A stretch of 64,000 nt of DNA from Halotia branconii CENA392 (GTDB lineage: Bacteria; Cyanobacteriota; Cyanobacteriia; Cyanobacteriales; Nostocaceae), in the NCBI RefSeq assembly GCF_029953635.1, contig NZ_CP124543.1:6356367-6420366 (forward strand). Reading direction: 5' to 3'. The translations under genes and the position numbers were made by a program. The notes beneath the pieces were generated by a model, which did not search any database, had not been told where the DNA came from, and was given only the letters and a program-made list of their open reading frames with translations. Each line of letters starts with the position of its first letter. The stretch's first letter is position 1. Below are positions 53,242-63,182 of the stretch, piece after piece.

Positions 53242-54465
53242 CTAGCCCAACTTTTCAAATACCTTAAACAAAGGCAGATACATGGCTAAAATAATCGTCC
53301 CAACCATGCCCCCTAAAACTACGATCATTATTGGTTCTAAAATACTAGTTAATGCTTTGACTGCTTGCTCAACTTCATCTTCATAAAAGTCAGCAATTTT
53401 CATCAACATTGCATCTATTTCTCCCGTTTCTTCGCCAATACTAATCATCTGAATTGCCATAGCAGGGAAAACTTGATCTTTTTGCAAGGCAATACTAATC
53501 ATGCCTCCTTGTTGAATTTCTAGACGTGCTGCATCTATGGCATTTGCAACTACTTGATTTCCTGAAGTATCTCGCACAATTTCCAAAGAAGTCAAAATTG
53601 GTACACCTGAACGAGCTAAAGCTCCAAAAGTGCGACTAAAGCGAGCAACAGAAGATTTTTGAATCAAGTCACCAAACAAAGGCAATTTTAAAGAAAGACG
53701 GTCAACTGTTTCCTTTCCAACACGGGTTTTGTAGTACTGCTTAAAAGCAATATTTGCACCTACTAAAAAACCTACAATCCCTAAAGACCACCAACTTCTT
53801 AAAATGGTACTACAAGTCATCAAAAATTCAGTCAGAGCAGGTAATTCTGTTCCTAAATCTTTGAAAATACCAGCAAAAATAGGAATTAAAAAAACCGTCA
53901 TCCCTACAAAGATAGCGGTAGCTAAAAAACCTACGACTGTTGGATAAGCTAGGGCTGATTTAATTTGATTTTGTAATCGAGCAACATCTTCTAATAACTT
54001 AGCGAGGCGATTTAGCACTTCATCAAGTACACCACCAACCTCACCAGCTTGAATCATGCTGACATATAATCCATCAAAACATTCAGGATGTTTACGCATA
54101 GAGTCAGAAAGGTTAACTCCGCTTTGAACATCGTTGCTAATATCAACTAAAGCTTGTTTTAGTTTAGAATTAGTACACTGATCAGCCAGTACACCCAGAC
54201 TTCTGACAATTGCCACTCCTGCATTCACCAAAGTAGCAAGTTGACGAGAGAAAACCGCTTTTTCCTTAATAGAAACTTTGACGAAAGAATTTTGGATTTT
54301 TTGCAAGTCAAAACTTGCTTGAAAGCCCAAAGATTGTTTGAGATCTTGTACTACAAAACCCTGGTCTCTAAGATTAGTTCGGGCTTGTGCCAAAGATGGG
54401 GCAACAATTTTTTCTTTTCTAGATTTTCCTTGTGGGTCTCGAATACGAGCAACGTAAGTTGGCAT
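53242..54465 (-). CDS. pilC: Type IV pilus inner-membrane platform protein
   Basis: 407 aa with two GspF domains. MPTYVARIRDPQGKSRKEKI, FSRQLATLVNAGVAIVRSL, MIQAGEVGGVLDEVLNRLA, then in copy two FSRTFGALARSGVPILTSLE and MISIGEETGEIDAMLMKIAD, and TM segments including the C-terminal one. It couples the PilB and PilT motors to pilin. The order pilB-pilT-pilC is standard in cyanobacteria. Confidence 0.96.
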   Translation of the reverse strand: MPTYVARIRDPQGKSRKEKIVAPSLAQARTNLRDQGFVVQDLKQSLGFQASFDLQKIQNSFVKVSIKEKAVFSRQLATLVNAGVAIVRSLGVLADQCTNSKLKQALVDISNDVQSGVNLSDSMRKHPECFDGLYVSMIQAGEVGGVLDEVLNRLAKLLEDVARLQNQIKSALAYPTVVGFLATAIFVGMTVFLIPIFAGIFKDLGTELPALTEFLMTCSTILRSWWSLGIVGFLVGANIAFKQYYKTRVGKETVDRLSLKLPLFGDLIQKSSVARFSRTFGALARSGVPILTSLEIVRDTSGNQVVANAIDAARLEIQQGGMISIALQKDQVFPAMAIQMISIGEETGEIDAMLMKIADFYEDEVEQAVKALTSILEPIMIVVLGGMVGTIILAMYLPLFKVFEKLG

Positions 54466-54517
54466 AGATTTAAAAATTCAAAATATTCAAAAGTCTTGAC
54501 TCAAGTCCTTAAAAAAC

Positions 54518-54620
54518 AGGACTTACGCACAGGTAACGGAAAATAGAACCGCAAAGGACGCAATGCCTCCTCCTAACAACTTTTCGCTGCGTATGTGCGG
54601 TTGTGCGGTTCAAAAGTCTT
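54518..54620. repeat. MITE family A, left end and inverted inner block
   Basis: AGGACTTACGCACAGGTAACG (54518-54538) starts the repeat; TGCGGTTGTGCGGTT follows near 54597-54611. The right terminus of the family is not present, so the copy is partial. Confidence 0.5.
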
Positions 54621-54663
54621 TTATTCAACCACAGAGGCATAGAACAATAACAGAACAATTCAT

Positions 54664-55788
54664 TTAATGTGCTTTAGCTGCCCCTACACCGGGTTTTGCA
54701 CCTGCTTGTGGTGCGGCAGTACCAATCAGACGTTGAATTTCATCTGGTTTGGAAGTTTTAGACATTGCCGCTTCAAAAGAGATAGTTCCGGCTTTGTACA
54801 AATCAGCCAAAACTTTTTCTAAAGTCTGCATTCCCAATTTGCCACCAGTTTGAATTGCTGAGTAGATTTGAGATGTTTTACCTTCTCGAATCAAGTTAGA
54901 AACAGCGGGAGTTACAATCAGAATTTCTTGAGCCATTACCCGACCATACTCACCTGGTTTCGGGTTTTTCTTGGATACCAAAGTTTGGCTAAATACCGCC
55001 ACTAATGAGTTAGACAACTGCACCCGCACTTGGGTTTGTCTTTCATGAGGGAAAACATCAATAATCCGGTCAACGGTTTGTGCAGCAGAACTGGTATGCA
55101 GTGTACCAAATACCAAGTGTCCTGTTTCCGCCGCCGAAATCGCCAAAGAAATTGTTTCCAAATCCCGCATTTCTCCCACTAGAATAATGTCTGGATCTTC
55201 CCGTAGAGCTGCTTTTAAGGCATTAGCAAAACTTTTAGTATCTTCACCCAACTGTCGCTGGTGGACTAAACTTTTGATGGGTTCATAAACAAATTCAATT
55301 GGGTCTTCTACTGTTAAGATATGCTCAGCTTTGGTGCGGTTAATCAAGTCAATCATGGCCGCTAGGGTAGTAGTTTTACCAGAACCAGTAGGCCCTGTCA
55401 CTAGAATCAGTCCTCTGGGTTTATCTGACATTTCCCGCACTACATCTGGCAGACCTAATTTTTCAAAGTTAGGAATTTTAGAACTTAACGCCCGTAAACA
55501 AGCAGCATAAGCACCACGTTCTTTATAGACGTTGACCCGGAAACGAGCTAAACCTTTAACACCATAAGAACAATCCAACTCCCAAGTCTGCTCTAGGGTT
55601 TTACGCTGGGTATTGTTAAGCATACTAAAAATTAGTCTTTGGCACTGGTCAGCACTCAATACTTGGTCGCCTATGGGAGTGAGTTTGCCACTGATACGGA
55701 AGTAGGGAGGCAAACCTGCGGATAAATGTAAATCCGAGCCACCCATTTCAATCATCTGCTCCATCAAGTCTTCAATCATCATTTCCAT
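54664..55788 (-). CDS. pilT: Type IV pilus retraction ATPase
   Basis: 374 aa. N-terminal GGSDLHLSAGLPPYFRISG, Walker A GPTGSGKTTTLA, Walker B with EDPDIILVGEMRDLETI, and the His-box AETGHLVFGTLHTSSA, plus the PilT-specific TPAVSNLIREGKTSQIYSAI near AIRNLIRE. Drives pilus retraction, twitching and DNA uptake. The C-terminal tail is Ala/Gly/Lys-rich and variable. 84 bp after pilB. Confidence 0.97.
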   Translation of the reverse strand: MEMMIEDLMEQMIEMGGSDLHLSAGLPPYFRISGKLTPIGDQVLSADQCQRLIFSMLNNTQRKTLEQTWELDCSYGVKGLARFRVNVYKERGAYAACLRALSSKIPNFEKLGLPDVVREMSDKPRGLILVTGPTGSGKTTTLAAMIDLINRTKAEHILTVEDPIEFVYEPIKSLVHQRQLGEDTKSFANALKAALREDPDIILVGEMRDLETISLAISAAETGHLVFGTLHTSSAAQTVDRIIDVFPHERQTQVRVQLSNSLVAVFSQTLVSKKNPKPGEYGRVMAQEILIVTPAVSNLIREGKTSQIYSAIQTGGKLGMQTLEKVLADLYKAGTISFEAAMSKTSKPDEIQRLIGTAAPQAGAKPGVGAAKAH

Positions 55789-55811
55789 AGTTCTATTTCC
55801 TTTGTTATTTG

Positions 55812-55860
55812 TCAGTTGTCAGTTGTCAGTTGTTTTCCCACTAACCACTGACAACTGACC
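55812..55860. repeat. Heptameric STRR array between pilB and pilT
   Basis: TTGTCAG repeated three times, followed by reverse-complement ACTGACAACTGACC, forming a stem-loop in the pilB-pilT mRNA. Confidence 0.7.
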
Positions 55861-55872
55861 AATTTTTATTGA

Positions 55873-57885
55873 CTAATCTTGAAACCGAGATGTCATGCAA
55901 TAAGGACAATCCAGCCATTCTGGTTGTAGTGTGGCATCACAAGTTCGGCAGGTTAGACCACTCTTGCGTTTGGCTTTTAGCTCGGCTTCTAAACCTGTGT
56001 CGGTAAACGTCACCCGTTCCACTTCTTCAAGGGTGGTAGCACCTTGACGTACTAAGTCCAGACTGTAGGCCAACAAGGTTTTCATGCCTTCTTCCACAGC
56101 TACTTCTTTAATGCGTTCTGTTGGTGCTTCTTGGTTGATTAAAGTTTGCAGGTTTTCAGTGACGCGCATGACTTCATAAACACCACAGCGACCTTTGTAA
56201 CCAACGCCGTTACATGTTGGACATACCTGATTTTTGGCTTTAGCTTCCGCAATGCTTTCTAATGTCAGGCTGTTAGCTTTGTAGAAGGTTACTCCCACAT
56301 CTTGAGAAGCAGATAGACCATAGCGAGCTAGTTCTTCCACCGTGGGGGTATAGGGAACACGGCAATCGGAACATACACGCCGCACTAGCCGCTGTGCTAA
56401 AACCCCAATCAGGGAACTGGAAACCATGAACGGTTCAATGCCCATTTCTCCTAGACGAGCGATCGCTCCTGGGGCATCATTAGTATGTAAGGTAGTTAAT
56501 ACTAAGTGACCAGTTAAAGCAGCCTCAATTGCTGTTTTTGCTGTTTCTTTGTCTCGCGTTTCACCTACAAGCAGCACATCCGGATCTTGTCGCAAAAATG
56601 CCCGCAACGCCGTCGCAAAATCCAGTCCTTTTTCCCGAATCACCTGTACTTGAGTAATCCCTGGCAAGCTATACTCAATCGGGTCTTCTACAGTACTAAT
56701 ATTAATTCCAGGATCATTCTTTTCAGAGAGCGCTGAATACAGTGAGGTTGTTTTCCCTGAACCAGTCGGTCCAGTTACCAAAATCAAACCGAAAGGTTTA
56801 GCTACCATATCCTGGACAATTTGTAAAGTCTCTGGATCGGTAATTAACTTATTCAATCCCAATTGAGTGGAGGAGTTATCCAAAATCCGCAGTACTACTT
56901 TTTCCCCGTAGCGACTGGGCAAAGTATTCACCCGGAAATCCACTTTACGTCCCTCAAACATCCGCCGAATACGTCCGTCTTGAGGTAAACGCCGTTCGGC
57001 AATGTCTAGGTTAGCAATGATTTTAAATCGAGCTGTCACTGCTGGGATGATTTTTTTCGGCAGGGGATCGAAAGCTTCACGCAATACCCCATCCTTGCGA
57101 AAGCGAATGCGTAAGTTTTCTTCTTGCGGTTCGATATGAATATCAGAAACCTTCTCATGCAAAGCTTTAGCCAGGATTCTGTTGACGAGGTTGATGACTG
57201 GGGCATCTTCTGCACCCTTCATTGCTGAACCAAGGTCAGCTTCCATTTCCTCAGGTGCGTCTTGGATATCAAGACTGCCGAGGTTTTCTAAGTCCTGATT
57301 AATATCTGTAAACTTTTCTTGTTCCAGATGTTTTTGCCGCACAGCCAACTCATCTAAATATTGATTGATCAGCTGTTGATAATCTTCTTGCGTAATCACC
57401 ATGCGCTGCAATGCCAAGTTTTGGGGGCGCAAGATGCGGTTCAAATCATCCGAAGCTTCTAGATTATCCGGGTCGACCATTGCCACCAAAACGTATGGTG
57501 GGTTTTGGTCTTCATTTTTTGATAGTGGCACTAAGCGATGACGACGACAAATATCTACCGGGATCAGGGTTTCAATCAGGCTCCCCACCATCGTATTGCC
57601 AACGTCATTGACTTCCGGATCGAGAAATTCAACGCCGTATAGTATTTTAAGTTCAAATAGCTGCTGTTTCTTGTACTGCCTGAGGAACTCAGGTGATAGC
57701 TGCTGTCCGGTGAGCGACTCCAACACTTCCGTCAGGGGTCTGCCAGACTTGCGACTTTCAATCAGCGCCTGTCTCATTTGGTCGGTATTGACAAAACCAG
57801 ACTGTACTAATTTGTTGCCGAAGGGCGAAAACTCTGTTCTTGTAGTTAGAGCGGTACTGCGCCGTTGTGGTGACGAGTAAGTCAT
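55873..57885 (-). CDS. pilB: Type IV pilus extension ATPase
   Basis: 670 aa GspE/PilB. An N-terminal MshEN-type domain (about 20-170; VQSGFVNTDQMRQALIES, FLRQYKKQQLFELKILYGV), SDIHIEPQEENLRIRFRKDG, Walker A GPTGSGKTTSLYSAL, QDPDVLLVGETRDKET and the tetracysteine zinc site (RRVCSDCRVPY, CPTCNGVGYKGRCGVYEV). An extra zinc-ribbon end (CRTCDATLQPEWLDCPYC) is added, as in other cyanobacterial PilB. Powers pilus assembly; MshEN domains can bind c-di-GMP. Confidence 0.97.
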   Translation of the reverse strand: MTYSSPQRRSTALTTRTEFSPFGNKLVQSGFVNTDQMRQALIESRKSGRPLTEVLESLTGQQLSPEFLRQYKKQQLFELKILYGVEFLDPEVNDVGNTMVGSLIETLIPVDICRRHRLVPLSKNEDQNPPYVLVAMVDPDNLEASDDLNRILRPQNLALQRMVITQEDYQQLINQYLDELAVRQKHLEQEKFTDINQDLENLGSLDIQDAPEEMEADLGSAMKGAEDAPVINLVNRILAKALHEKVSDIHIEPQEENLRIRFRKDGVLREAFDPLPKKIIPAVTARFKIIANLDIAERRLPQDGRIRRMFEGRKVDFRVNTLPSRYGEKVVLRILDNSSTQLGLNKLITDPETLQIVQDMVAKPFGLILVTGPTGSGKTTSLYSALSEKNDPGINISTVEDPIEYSLPGITQVQVIREKGLDFATALRAFLRQDPDVLLVGETRDKETAKTAIEAALTGHLVLTTLHTNDAPGAIARLGEMGIEPFMVSSSLIGVLAQRLVRRVCSDCRVPYTPTVEELARYGLSASQDVGVTFYKANSLTLESIAEAKAKNQVCPTCNGVGYKGRCGVYEVMRVTENLQTLINQEAPTERIKEVAVEEGMKTLLAYSLDLVRQGATTLEEVERVTFTDTGLEAELKAKRKSGLTCRTCDATLQPEWLDCPYCMTSRFQD

Positions 57886-57982
57886 AAATGAGCAATAATA
57901 TGGGGAAAACCTCTGGTTAAAGTATTCCCAGGCTGAAGCACAAAATTTGCATTTACACTAGTAATTCATAGAAAGTGATGTT

Positions 57983-58017
57983 GGGCATGGGGCATGGGGC
58001 ATTGGGCATGGGGCATG
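57983..58017. repeat. Heptameric STRR array (GGGCATG)
   Basis: Five GGGCATG-type heptads in tandem, one with T for G, upstream of pilB. STRR arrays of this kind are typical of heterocystous cyanobacteria. Confidence 0.85.
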
Positions 58018-58052
58018 GGAAAAGACCACCAACTAGCTCCTAAATTTGTCTT

Positions 58053-58178
58053 AGGACTTACGCAAAACTAACGCAATTTCGTCATTACGAGCGATAGCGA
58101 CGTAATCGCAAAAATCCTGCGATTGCTTCCCTACACTTCGTTTCGGTCGCAATGACAACTTGGGCTTGCGTAAGTCCT
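58053..58178. repeat. MITE family A, copy 2
   Basis: Perfect 13-bp terminal inverted repeats AGGACTTACGCAA and TTGCGTAAGTCCT. Inside are GTCATTACGAGCGATAGCG and GATTGCTTCCCTACACTTCG, shared with 29432-29582. Best-preserved copy in the window. Confidence 0.82.
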
Positions 58179-58415
58179 GTGTCTATGAAGATTTTAATTT
58201 TTAATTTTTAATTTTTAATTCCCCTAAACTCGTTCGGGTTCCCGCCCCAAAGGCATATATGCTAACGCGTTCACCATTTGTCACAATAAGAAGACGTTGA
58301 TATCACTTCCAGAAAAATGTCGGTAAAAAATCAGCCTCACTTGTAAACCTTGCATAGCAACGGTTATAAGCTGTGGTGAAGTGCTGCCATAAATAGTGTC
58401 TGGAATGAATAGATA

Positions 58416-59162
58416 ATGATGGATGAAAATAAACAAGTAAACAATATAAGCCAGCAATTGGGTGAACCAACAGAGGTAAAGCAAGTAATGATGAGTGACT
58501 CCCCAGCCCCAATAAACTCTAACGAATCTGGCAGCGAGGTTACTGAGCAAGTGGCAGCCCAAAATAATGTATCAGCAGATACGACAGTTACACAAGACGA
58601 TAGCATCGCTGCAACTCAAAATGCTGAGGTAGAAACAGCAGCTTTGGCTGCATTGACTCAACAAATTGAGTCTTTAAAAACTCAACTAGAAGAACGCAGT
58701 ACTCAATACATGCGGATTGCGGCAGATTTTGAAAATTACCGTAAACGCACACAAAAAGAAAAAGAAGAATTGGACGCACAGGTGAAGCGGAATACAATTC
58801 TGGAATTACTGCCAATCGTTGATAATTTTGAACGGGCGCGATCGCATCTTAAGCCTCAAAGTGAAGGCGAGATGACTATGCACAAAAGTTATCAAGGTGT
58901 CTACAAACAATTGGTAGATTGTCTAAAACGCATAGGTGTATCACCAATGCGTCCTGAAGGGCAAGAATTTGATCCCAACCTTCATGAAGCAGTAATGCGG
59001 GAACCTACGGATGAACATCCAGAAGGAACAGTGTTAGAAGAGTTAGTACGCGGATATTATTTGGGCGATCGCGTGCTGCGCCATGCAATGGTTAAAGTGG
59101 CTGCTCCTAAGGAGGATATGCCACCCGCACAGGAAAATCAGGCGAGTCCAGCTGATAGTTAA
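58416..59162 (+). CDS. grpE: Nucleotide exchange factor of DnaK
   Basis: 248 aa. Long acidic/Gln/Asn-rich N-terminus (about 1-75), a coiled coil (about 76-130; RIAADFENYRKRTQKEKEEL), then the beta-wing domain with GVSPMRPEGQEFDPNLHEAV and VLEELVRGYYLGDRVLRHAM. Releases ADP from DnaK. Two tandem ATG codons at the start. First gene of the chaperone cluster; no CIRCE operator is seen upstream. Confidence 0.95.
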   Translation: MMDENKQVNNISQQLGEPTEVKQVMMSDSPAPINSNESGSEVTEQVAAQNNVSADTTVTQDDSIAATQNAEVETAALAALTQQIESLKTQLEERSTQYMRIAADFENYRKRTQKEKEELDAQVKRNTILELLPIVDNFERARSHLKPQSEGEMTMHKSYQGVYKQLVDCLKRIGVSPMRPEGQEFDPNLHEAVMREPTDEHPEGTVLEELVRGYYLGDRVLRHAMVKVAAPKEDMPPAQENQASPADS

Positions 59163-59170
59163 GCTGTAAC

Positions 59171-59217
59171 TGCTCACTTTTTTGACCAACAGACCTAGGT
59201 TTTAGCTAAAGTGAGCA
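59171..59217 (+). promoter_or_regulatory. Inverted repeat between grpE and dnaK
   Basis: TGCTCACTTT (59171-59180) and AAAGTGAGCA (59208-59217) are perfect 10-bp arms around a 27-nt loop, just after grpE. Could be a processing or attenuation site in the 284-bp spacer. Confidence 0.55.
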
Positions 59218-59446
59218 AGGAGCATATCTCTACAAGCAGACGGCTGTTGAGGTTGATTAAACTTTGGCAGCCTGTTTTTAATCGGGGATACGGTTCTCTA
59301 AACAGCAGCTAACCCTGGAGTAACTTTATGTATTTTAACTGTTGATAACAGTATTTACACGGTGGTTGACCTACGCTTTAAGCCCATACAAAAAAGATAG
59401 TCCGCGAAACATCACGGCATAAGCACTCAGTAAAAATACTGTAAGT

Positions 59447-61408
59447 ATGGGAAAAGTTATAGGGATCGACTTAGGCACAACCAACAGTTGCGTCGCTGTT
59501 TTAGAAGGTGGTCAACCGATTGTGATCGCTAGTTCTGAAGGCGGACGAACCACTCCTAGTATTGTGGGATTTGGCAAGGGTGGCGATCGCTTAGTCGGTC
59601 AGCTGGCAAAACGCCAAGCCGTAACTAATGCTGAAAACACAATCTACAGTATCAAGCGATTCATCGGTCGGCGCTGGGATGATACTGATACAGAACGCGA
59701 TCGTGTACCTTATGGCTGTGTTAAAGGTAGAGATGATACTGTAGATGTGCAAATTCGCGGACGTAACTACACACCGCAAGAAATATCTGCCATGATCTTG
59801 CAAAAGCTCAAGCAAGATGCAGAAAACTTCTTAGGTGAAACCGCTACTCAAGCAGTGATTACCGTACCAGCATATTTTACAGATGCCCAAAGACAAGCAA
59901 CAAAAGACGCTGGTACGATTGCTGGGCTAGAAGTCTTACGGATCATCAATGAGCCAACCGCTGCTGCTTTAGCTTTCGGTTTAGATAAACAAGATCAAGA
60001 GCAGCTAATTTTAGTCTTCGACTTGGGAGGCGGTACTTTTGACGTATCAATCCTGCAACTTGGGGATGGAGTTTTTGAAGTTAAGGCTACTTGTGGCAAT
60101 AACCAGTTGGGTGGAGACGACTTTGATAACTGTATCGTTCGTTGGATGATTGAATGCTTTCAGCAACAAGAAAAGTTAGACCTTTCTCAGGATAAAATGG
60201 CGTTGCAACGTCTGCGAGAAGCGGCAGAGAAGGCGAAAGTTGAACTCTCCAATATGGCGAATACTTCCATCAACTTGCCGTTCATCACCGCCGATGAAAC
60301 AGGGCCAAAGCACATGGAGATGGAACTGAGCCGCTCTAAATTTGAAGAGTTGGCAGGGCATTTAATAGAAGCTACCATCGAACCGATGATCCAAGCGCTG
60401 AAAGATGCAGACTTGAAACCACAAGATATAGATCGGATTATTTTAGTAGGTGGCTCTACTCGTATTCCCGCAGTTCAAAATGCCCTGATCAAGTTTTTTA
60501 ATGGCAAAGCTCCTGATCGTTCTGTTAACCCTGATGAAGCAGTGGCTTTAGGAGCTGCTATTCAAGCAGGAGTTTTGGGCGGTGAAGTAGATAACCTTCT
60601 GTTATTGGATGTCACGCCGCTGTCCTTGGGAATTGAAACTTTGGGAGAAGTATTTACCAAAATAATTGAACGCAATACCACAATTCCTACCAGCAAGTCT
60701 CAAGTTTTTTCCACAGCCGTTGACGGGCAAATTTCAGTAGAAATTCACATCCTCCAAGGTGAACGAGCTATGTCCAGGGATAATAAAAGTCTAGGCAAGT
60801 TTCTCTTGGCAGGAATCCCGCCGGCTCCCCGTGGTGTGCCGCAAATAGAAGTATCTTTTGAAATTGATGTCAACGGTATCCTCAAAGTTTCTGCCCAAGA
60901 CAAAGGTACAGGTAGAGAGCAAAGCATTCGGATTACTAATACAGGTGGATTAAATACCAGTGAAGTAGAACGAATGCGGCAAGAGGCAGAAGTATTTGCG
61001 GAAGATGACAGAAGACGCAAAGAAGTAGTTGAACTGAAAAACCAAGCAAATAATCTTTTGTCTAGCTACGAATCTACCTTGAAAGATAACGGTAGCTTAA
61101 TTGGCGAACAGATGAAAGTCTTAGCCCATGAAAAAGTTACACAACTCCAAGCCTTGATGACTAACTCTGATATTTCACTTCCAGAGTTTCAGCAGTGCTT
61201 AGATGATTTCCAACAAACTTTATTTGCTATTGGTGCGGATGTTTATAACCAAGCGAGTGAGCAAAATAGTGATGAATTTGAAGATACTTCAGATAATTTG
61301 CTGCCCTCAGACTTAGAGCATCCCATGAATGGAACCCTAATACCACAATTTAATTTTGATTTTGATGACGAAAGTACAGCACAGGCTGATTATGAAGCGA
61401 TAGATTAG
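59447..61408 (+). CDS. dnaK: Hsp70 chaperone
   Basis: 653 aa. Actin-like ATPase with IGIDLGTTNSCVAVLEGG, ITVPAYFTDAQRQATKDAG, LVFDLGGGTFDVSILQLGDG and DRIILVGGSTRIPAVQ; the linker LLLLDVTPLSLGIETLG; the peptide-binding domain and a helical lid. The C-terminus has an acidic, low-complexity tail (FDFDDESTAQADYEAID) without EEVD. Refolds proteins with DnaJ and GrpE. It follows grpE and precedes dnaJ; spacers of 284 and 643 bp suggest separate promoters. Confidence 0.97.
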   Translation: MGKVIGIDLGTTNSCVAVLEGGQPIVIASSEGGRTTPSIVGFGKGGDRLVGQLAKRQAVTNAENTIYSIKRFIGRRWDDTDTERDRVPYGCVKGRDDTVDVQIRGRNYTPQEISAMILQKLKQDAENFLGETATQAVITVPAYFTDAQRQATKDAGTIAGLEVLRIINEPTAAALAFGLDKQDQEQLILVFDLGGGTFDVSILQLGDGVFEVKATCGNNQLGGDDFDNCIVRWMIECFQQQEKLDLSQDKMALQRLREAAEKAKVELSNMANTSINLPFITADETGPKHMEMELSRSKFEELAGHLIEATIEPMIQALKDADLKPQDIDRIILVGGSTRIPAVQNALIKFFNGKAPDRSVNPDEAVALGAAIQAGVLGGEVDNLLLLDVTPLSLGIETLGEVFTKIIERNTTIPTSKSQVFSTAVDGQISVEIHILQGERAMSRDNKSLGKFLLAGIPPAPRGVPQIEVSFEIDVNGILKVSAQDKGTGREQSIRITNTGGLNTSEVERMRQEAEVFAEDDRRRKEVVELKNQANNLLSSYESTLKDNGSLIGEQMKVLAHEKVTQLQALMTNSDISLPEFQQCLDDFQQTLFAIGADVYNQASEQNSDEFEDTSDNLLPSDLEHPMNGTLIPQFNFDFDDESTAQADYEAID

Positions 61409-62051
61409 TGATTGGGCATTGAGAAGAGGAATTGGGGCAGGGTGCGGGGTGCAGAGGGGAATGAAGAAAAATTACCTCTTTCTCCTTTTATCCCTGCTCC
61501 CTGCCCCCTGCCTTTTCTTCCCCCTGCTCCCTGCCCCCTGCACCTTGTCCTCTTTCTTTTGCTCCCCTGGCTTGTTCCCCAGTCTTTTGTCATGATAAAT
61601 ATGGTTTTATACTCCAGCAGTTTGCTAGATTGTAAAAACGAACTGGTGTGGGCTATATAGTGTATCAATACAGATGCAATCAAATGTAATTAAATGTGTA
61701 TGGGGGGTTTTCCACACCTATTGGTGCGGCTAGCCCCTCTGTTTTATCAACGGGGTTTTTCCATTCTACGTAGCACAATTGTAAAGGAGAGGGTTTTTGG
61801 CAGTGAAAAATCCAAGCGTCTGCTTCCTCTGCTTTTATCGTCTTCCACGAGTCAAGCACTTGTTGTCTAAAATTGGTTAATGATTTTTGTAAAAGGTAAA
61901 AGGTAAAATAAATTATTAATAAAAATTAACTTTGCCTTACTACCTAGTCTTTGTTAAGCTGCCTCTGGGTATTTACCAGTATTCGGGAACACCTCAGGCA
62001 ATATATTGACTTAACTTCTGCTTTCTTCCTTTTAACTTTTACCTTTGCTAT
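61409..62051. other. Spacer between dnaK and dnaJ with STRR repeats
   Basis: Contains heptads of the CCCCTGC/CTCCCTG type at about 61498-61548 and AT-rich sequence. An 82-codon open frame across the repeat (61412-61660) is not supported as a gene. Confidence 0.55.
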
Positions 62052-63182
62052 ATGGCCAGCGACTACTACGAAATTCTAGGTGTCTCTCGTGATGCCGATA
62101 AAGAAGAAATCAAACAAGCCTACCGCCGTTTAGCCCGGAAGTATCACCCAGATGTGAACAAGGAACCGGGGGCGGAGGAACGCTTTAAGGAAATTAACCG
62201 CGCTTATGAAATCCTTTCTGAGTCGGATACCAGAGAGCGTTATAACCGTTTTGGGGAAGCAGGTGTCTCAGGTGGTGCTGGCGTAGGCTTCCAAGATATG
62301 GGTGATATGGGCGGCTTTGCCGATATCTTTGAAAGCATTTTCAGTGGCTTTGCTGGTAGTGGTGTAGGTGGTCAAACGCAAAGACGGCGCAGCGGCCCGG
62401 TGCGTGGTGATGATCTACGCTTAGACTTGAAGTTAGACTTTCGAGAAGCGGTATTTGGCGGTGAAAAAGAAATTAGAATTTCACATTTAGAAACTTGTGA
62501 AGTTTGTAGCGGATCTGGTGCTAAACCAGGAACTCGTCCCCGTACCTGTGCAACTTGTACTGGCTCAGGTCAAGTCCGCCGTGTCACTAGAACGCCTTTT
62601 GGTAGTTTCACTCAAGTTTCAACTTGTCCGACTTGTAACGGTACAGGCATGGTAATTGAAGATAAATGTGACGCTTGTGATGGTAAAGGCACTAATCAAG
62701 TAACTAAAAAACTCAAAATTACTATTCCAGCAGGTGTTGATAATGGTACGCGTTTGCGGATTTCACAAGAAGGGGATGCAGGGCAACGCAGTGGCCCTCC
62801 TGGAGATTTGTACGTTTACTTGTTTGTGAATGAAGATGAAGAGTTCCATCGAGATGGAATTAACGTTATTTCAGAAATCAAAGTTAGTTACTTACAAGCC
62901 ATTTTAGGCTGCCGTTTAGAAGTAAATACAGTCGATGGGCCAGTAGAGCTAATTATTCCCGCTGGAACCCAACCCAATACGGTAATGAAGTTGGAAAACC
63001 GTGGTGTACCTCGCTTGGGAAATCCTGTGAGTCGGGGGGATCACATGTTGACAGTGTTAATTGATATTCCCACTAAGATCATCCCAGAGGAAAGAGAGTT
63101 GCTAGAAAAACTGGCTAAAATTAAGGGAGACCGTACTGGTAAGGGTGGTCTAGAAGGATTCTTGGGAAATTTGTTTAAGTGA
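62052..63182 (+). CDS. dnaJ: DnaJ (Hsp40) co-chaperone
   Basis: 376 aa, type I. J domain with RKYHPDVNKEPGA (HPD), a Gly/Phe-rich region (GFQDMGDMGGFADIFESIFS), four zinc-finger repeats CEVCSGSGAKPG, CATCTGSGQV, CPTCNGTGMV and CDACDGKGTN, then two client-binding domains. Stimulates DnaK ATPase. Its stop overlaps the next gene's start. Confidence 0.97.
   Translation: MASDYYEILGVSRDADKEEIKQAYRRLARKYHPDVNKEPGAEERFKEINRAYEILSESDTRERYNRFGEAGVSGGAGVGFQDMGDMGGFADIFESIFSGFAGSGVGGQTQRRRSGPVRGDDLRLDLKLDFREAVFGGEKEIRISHLETCEVCSGSGAKPGTRPRTCATCTGSGQVRRVTRTPFGSFTQVSTCPTCNGTGMVIEDKCDACDGKGTNQVTKKLKITIPAGVDNGTRLRISQEGDAGQRSGPPGDLYVYLFVNEDEEFHRDGINVISEIKVSYLQAILGCRLEVNTVDGPVELIIPAGTQPNTVMKLENRGVPRLGNPVSRGDHMLTVLIDIPTKIIPEERELLEKLAKIKGDRTGKGGLEGFLGNLFK

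Noticed and set aside
61412..61660. Overlapping open frames across the dnaK-dnaJ spacer
   Set aside because: They are produced by Pro/Cys-coding heptad repeats (CCCTGCC), not by a gene.
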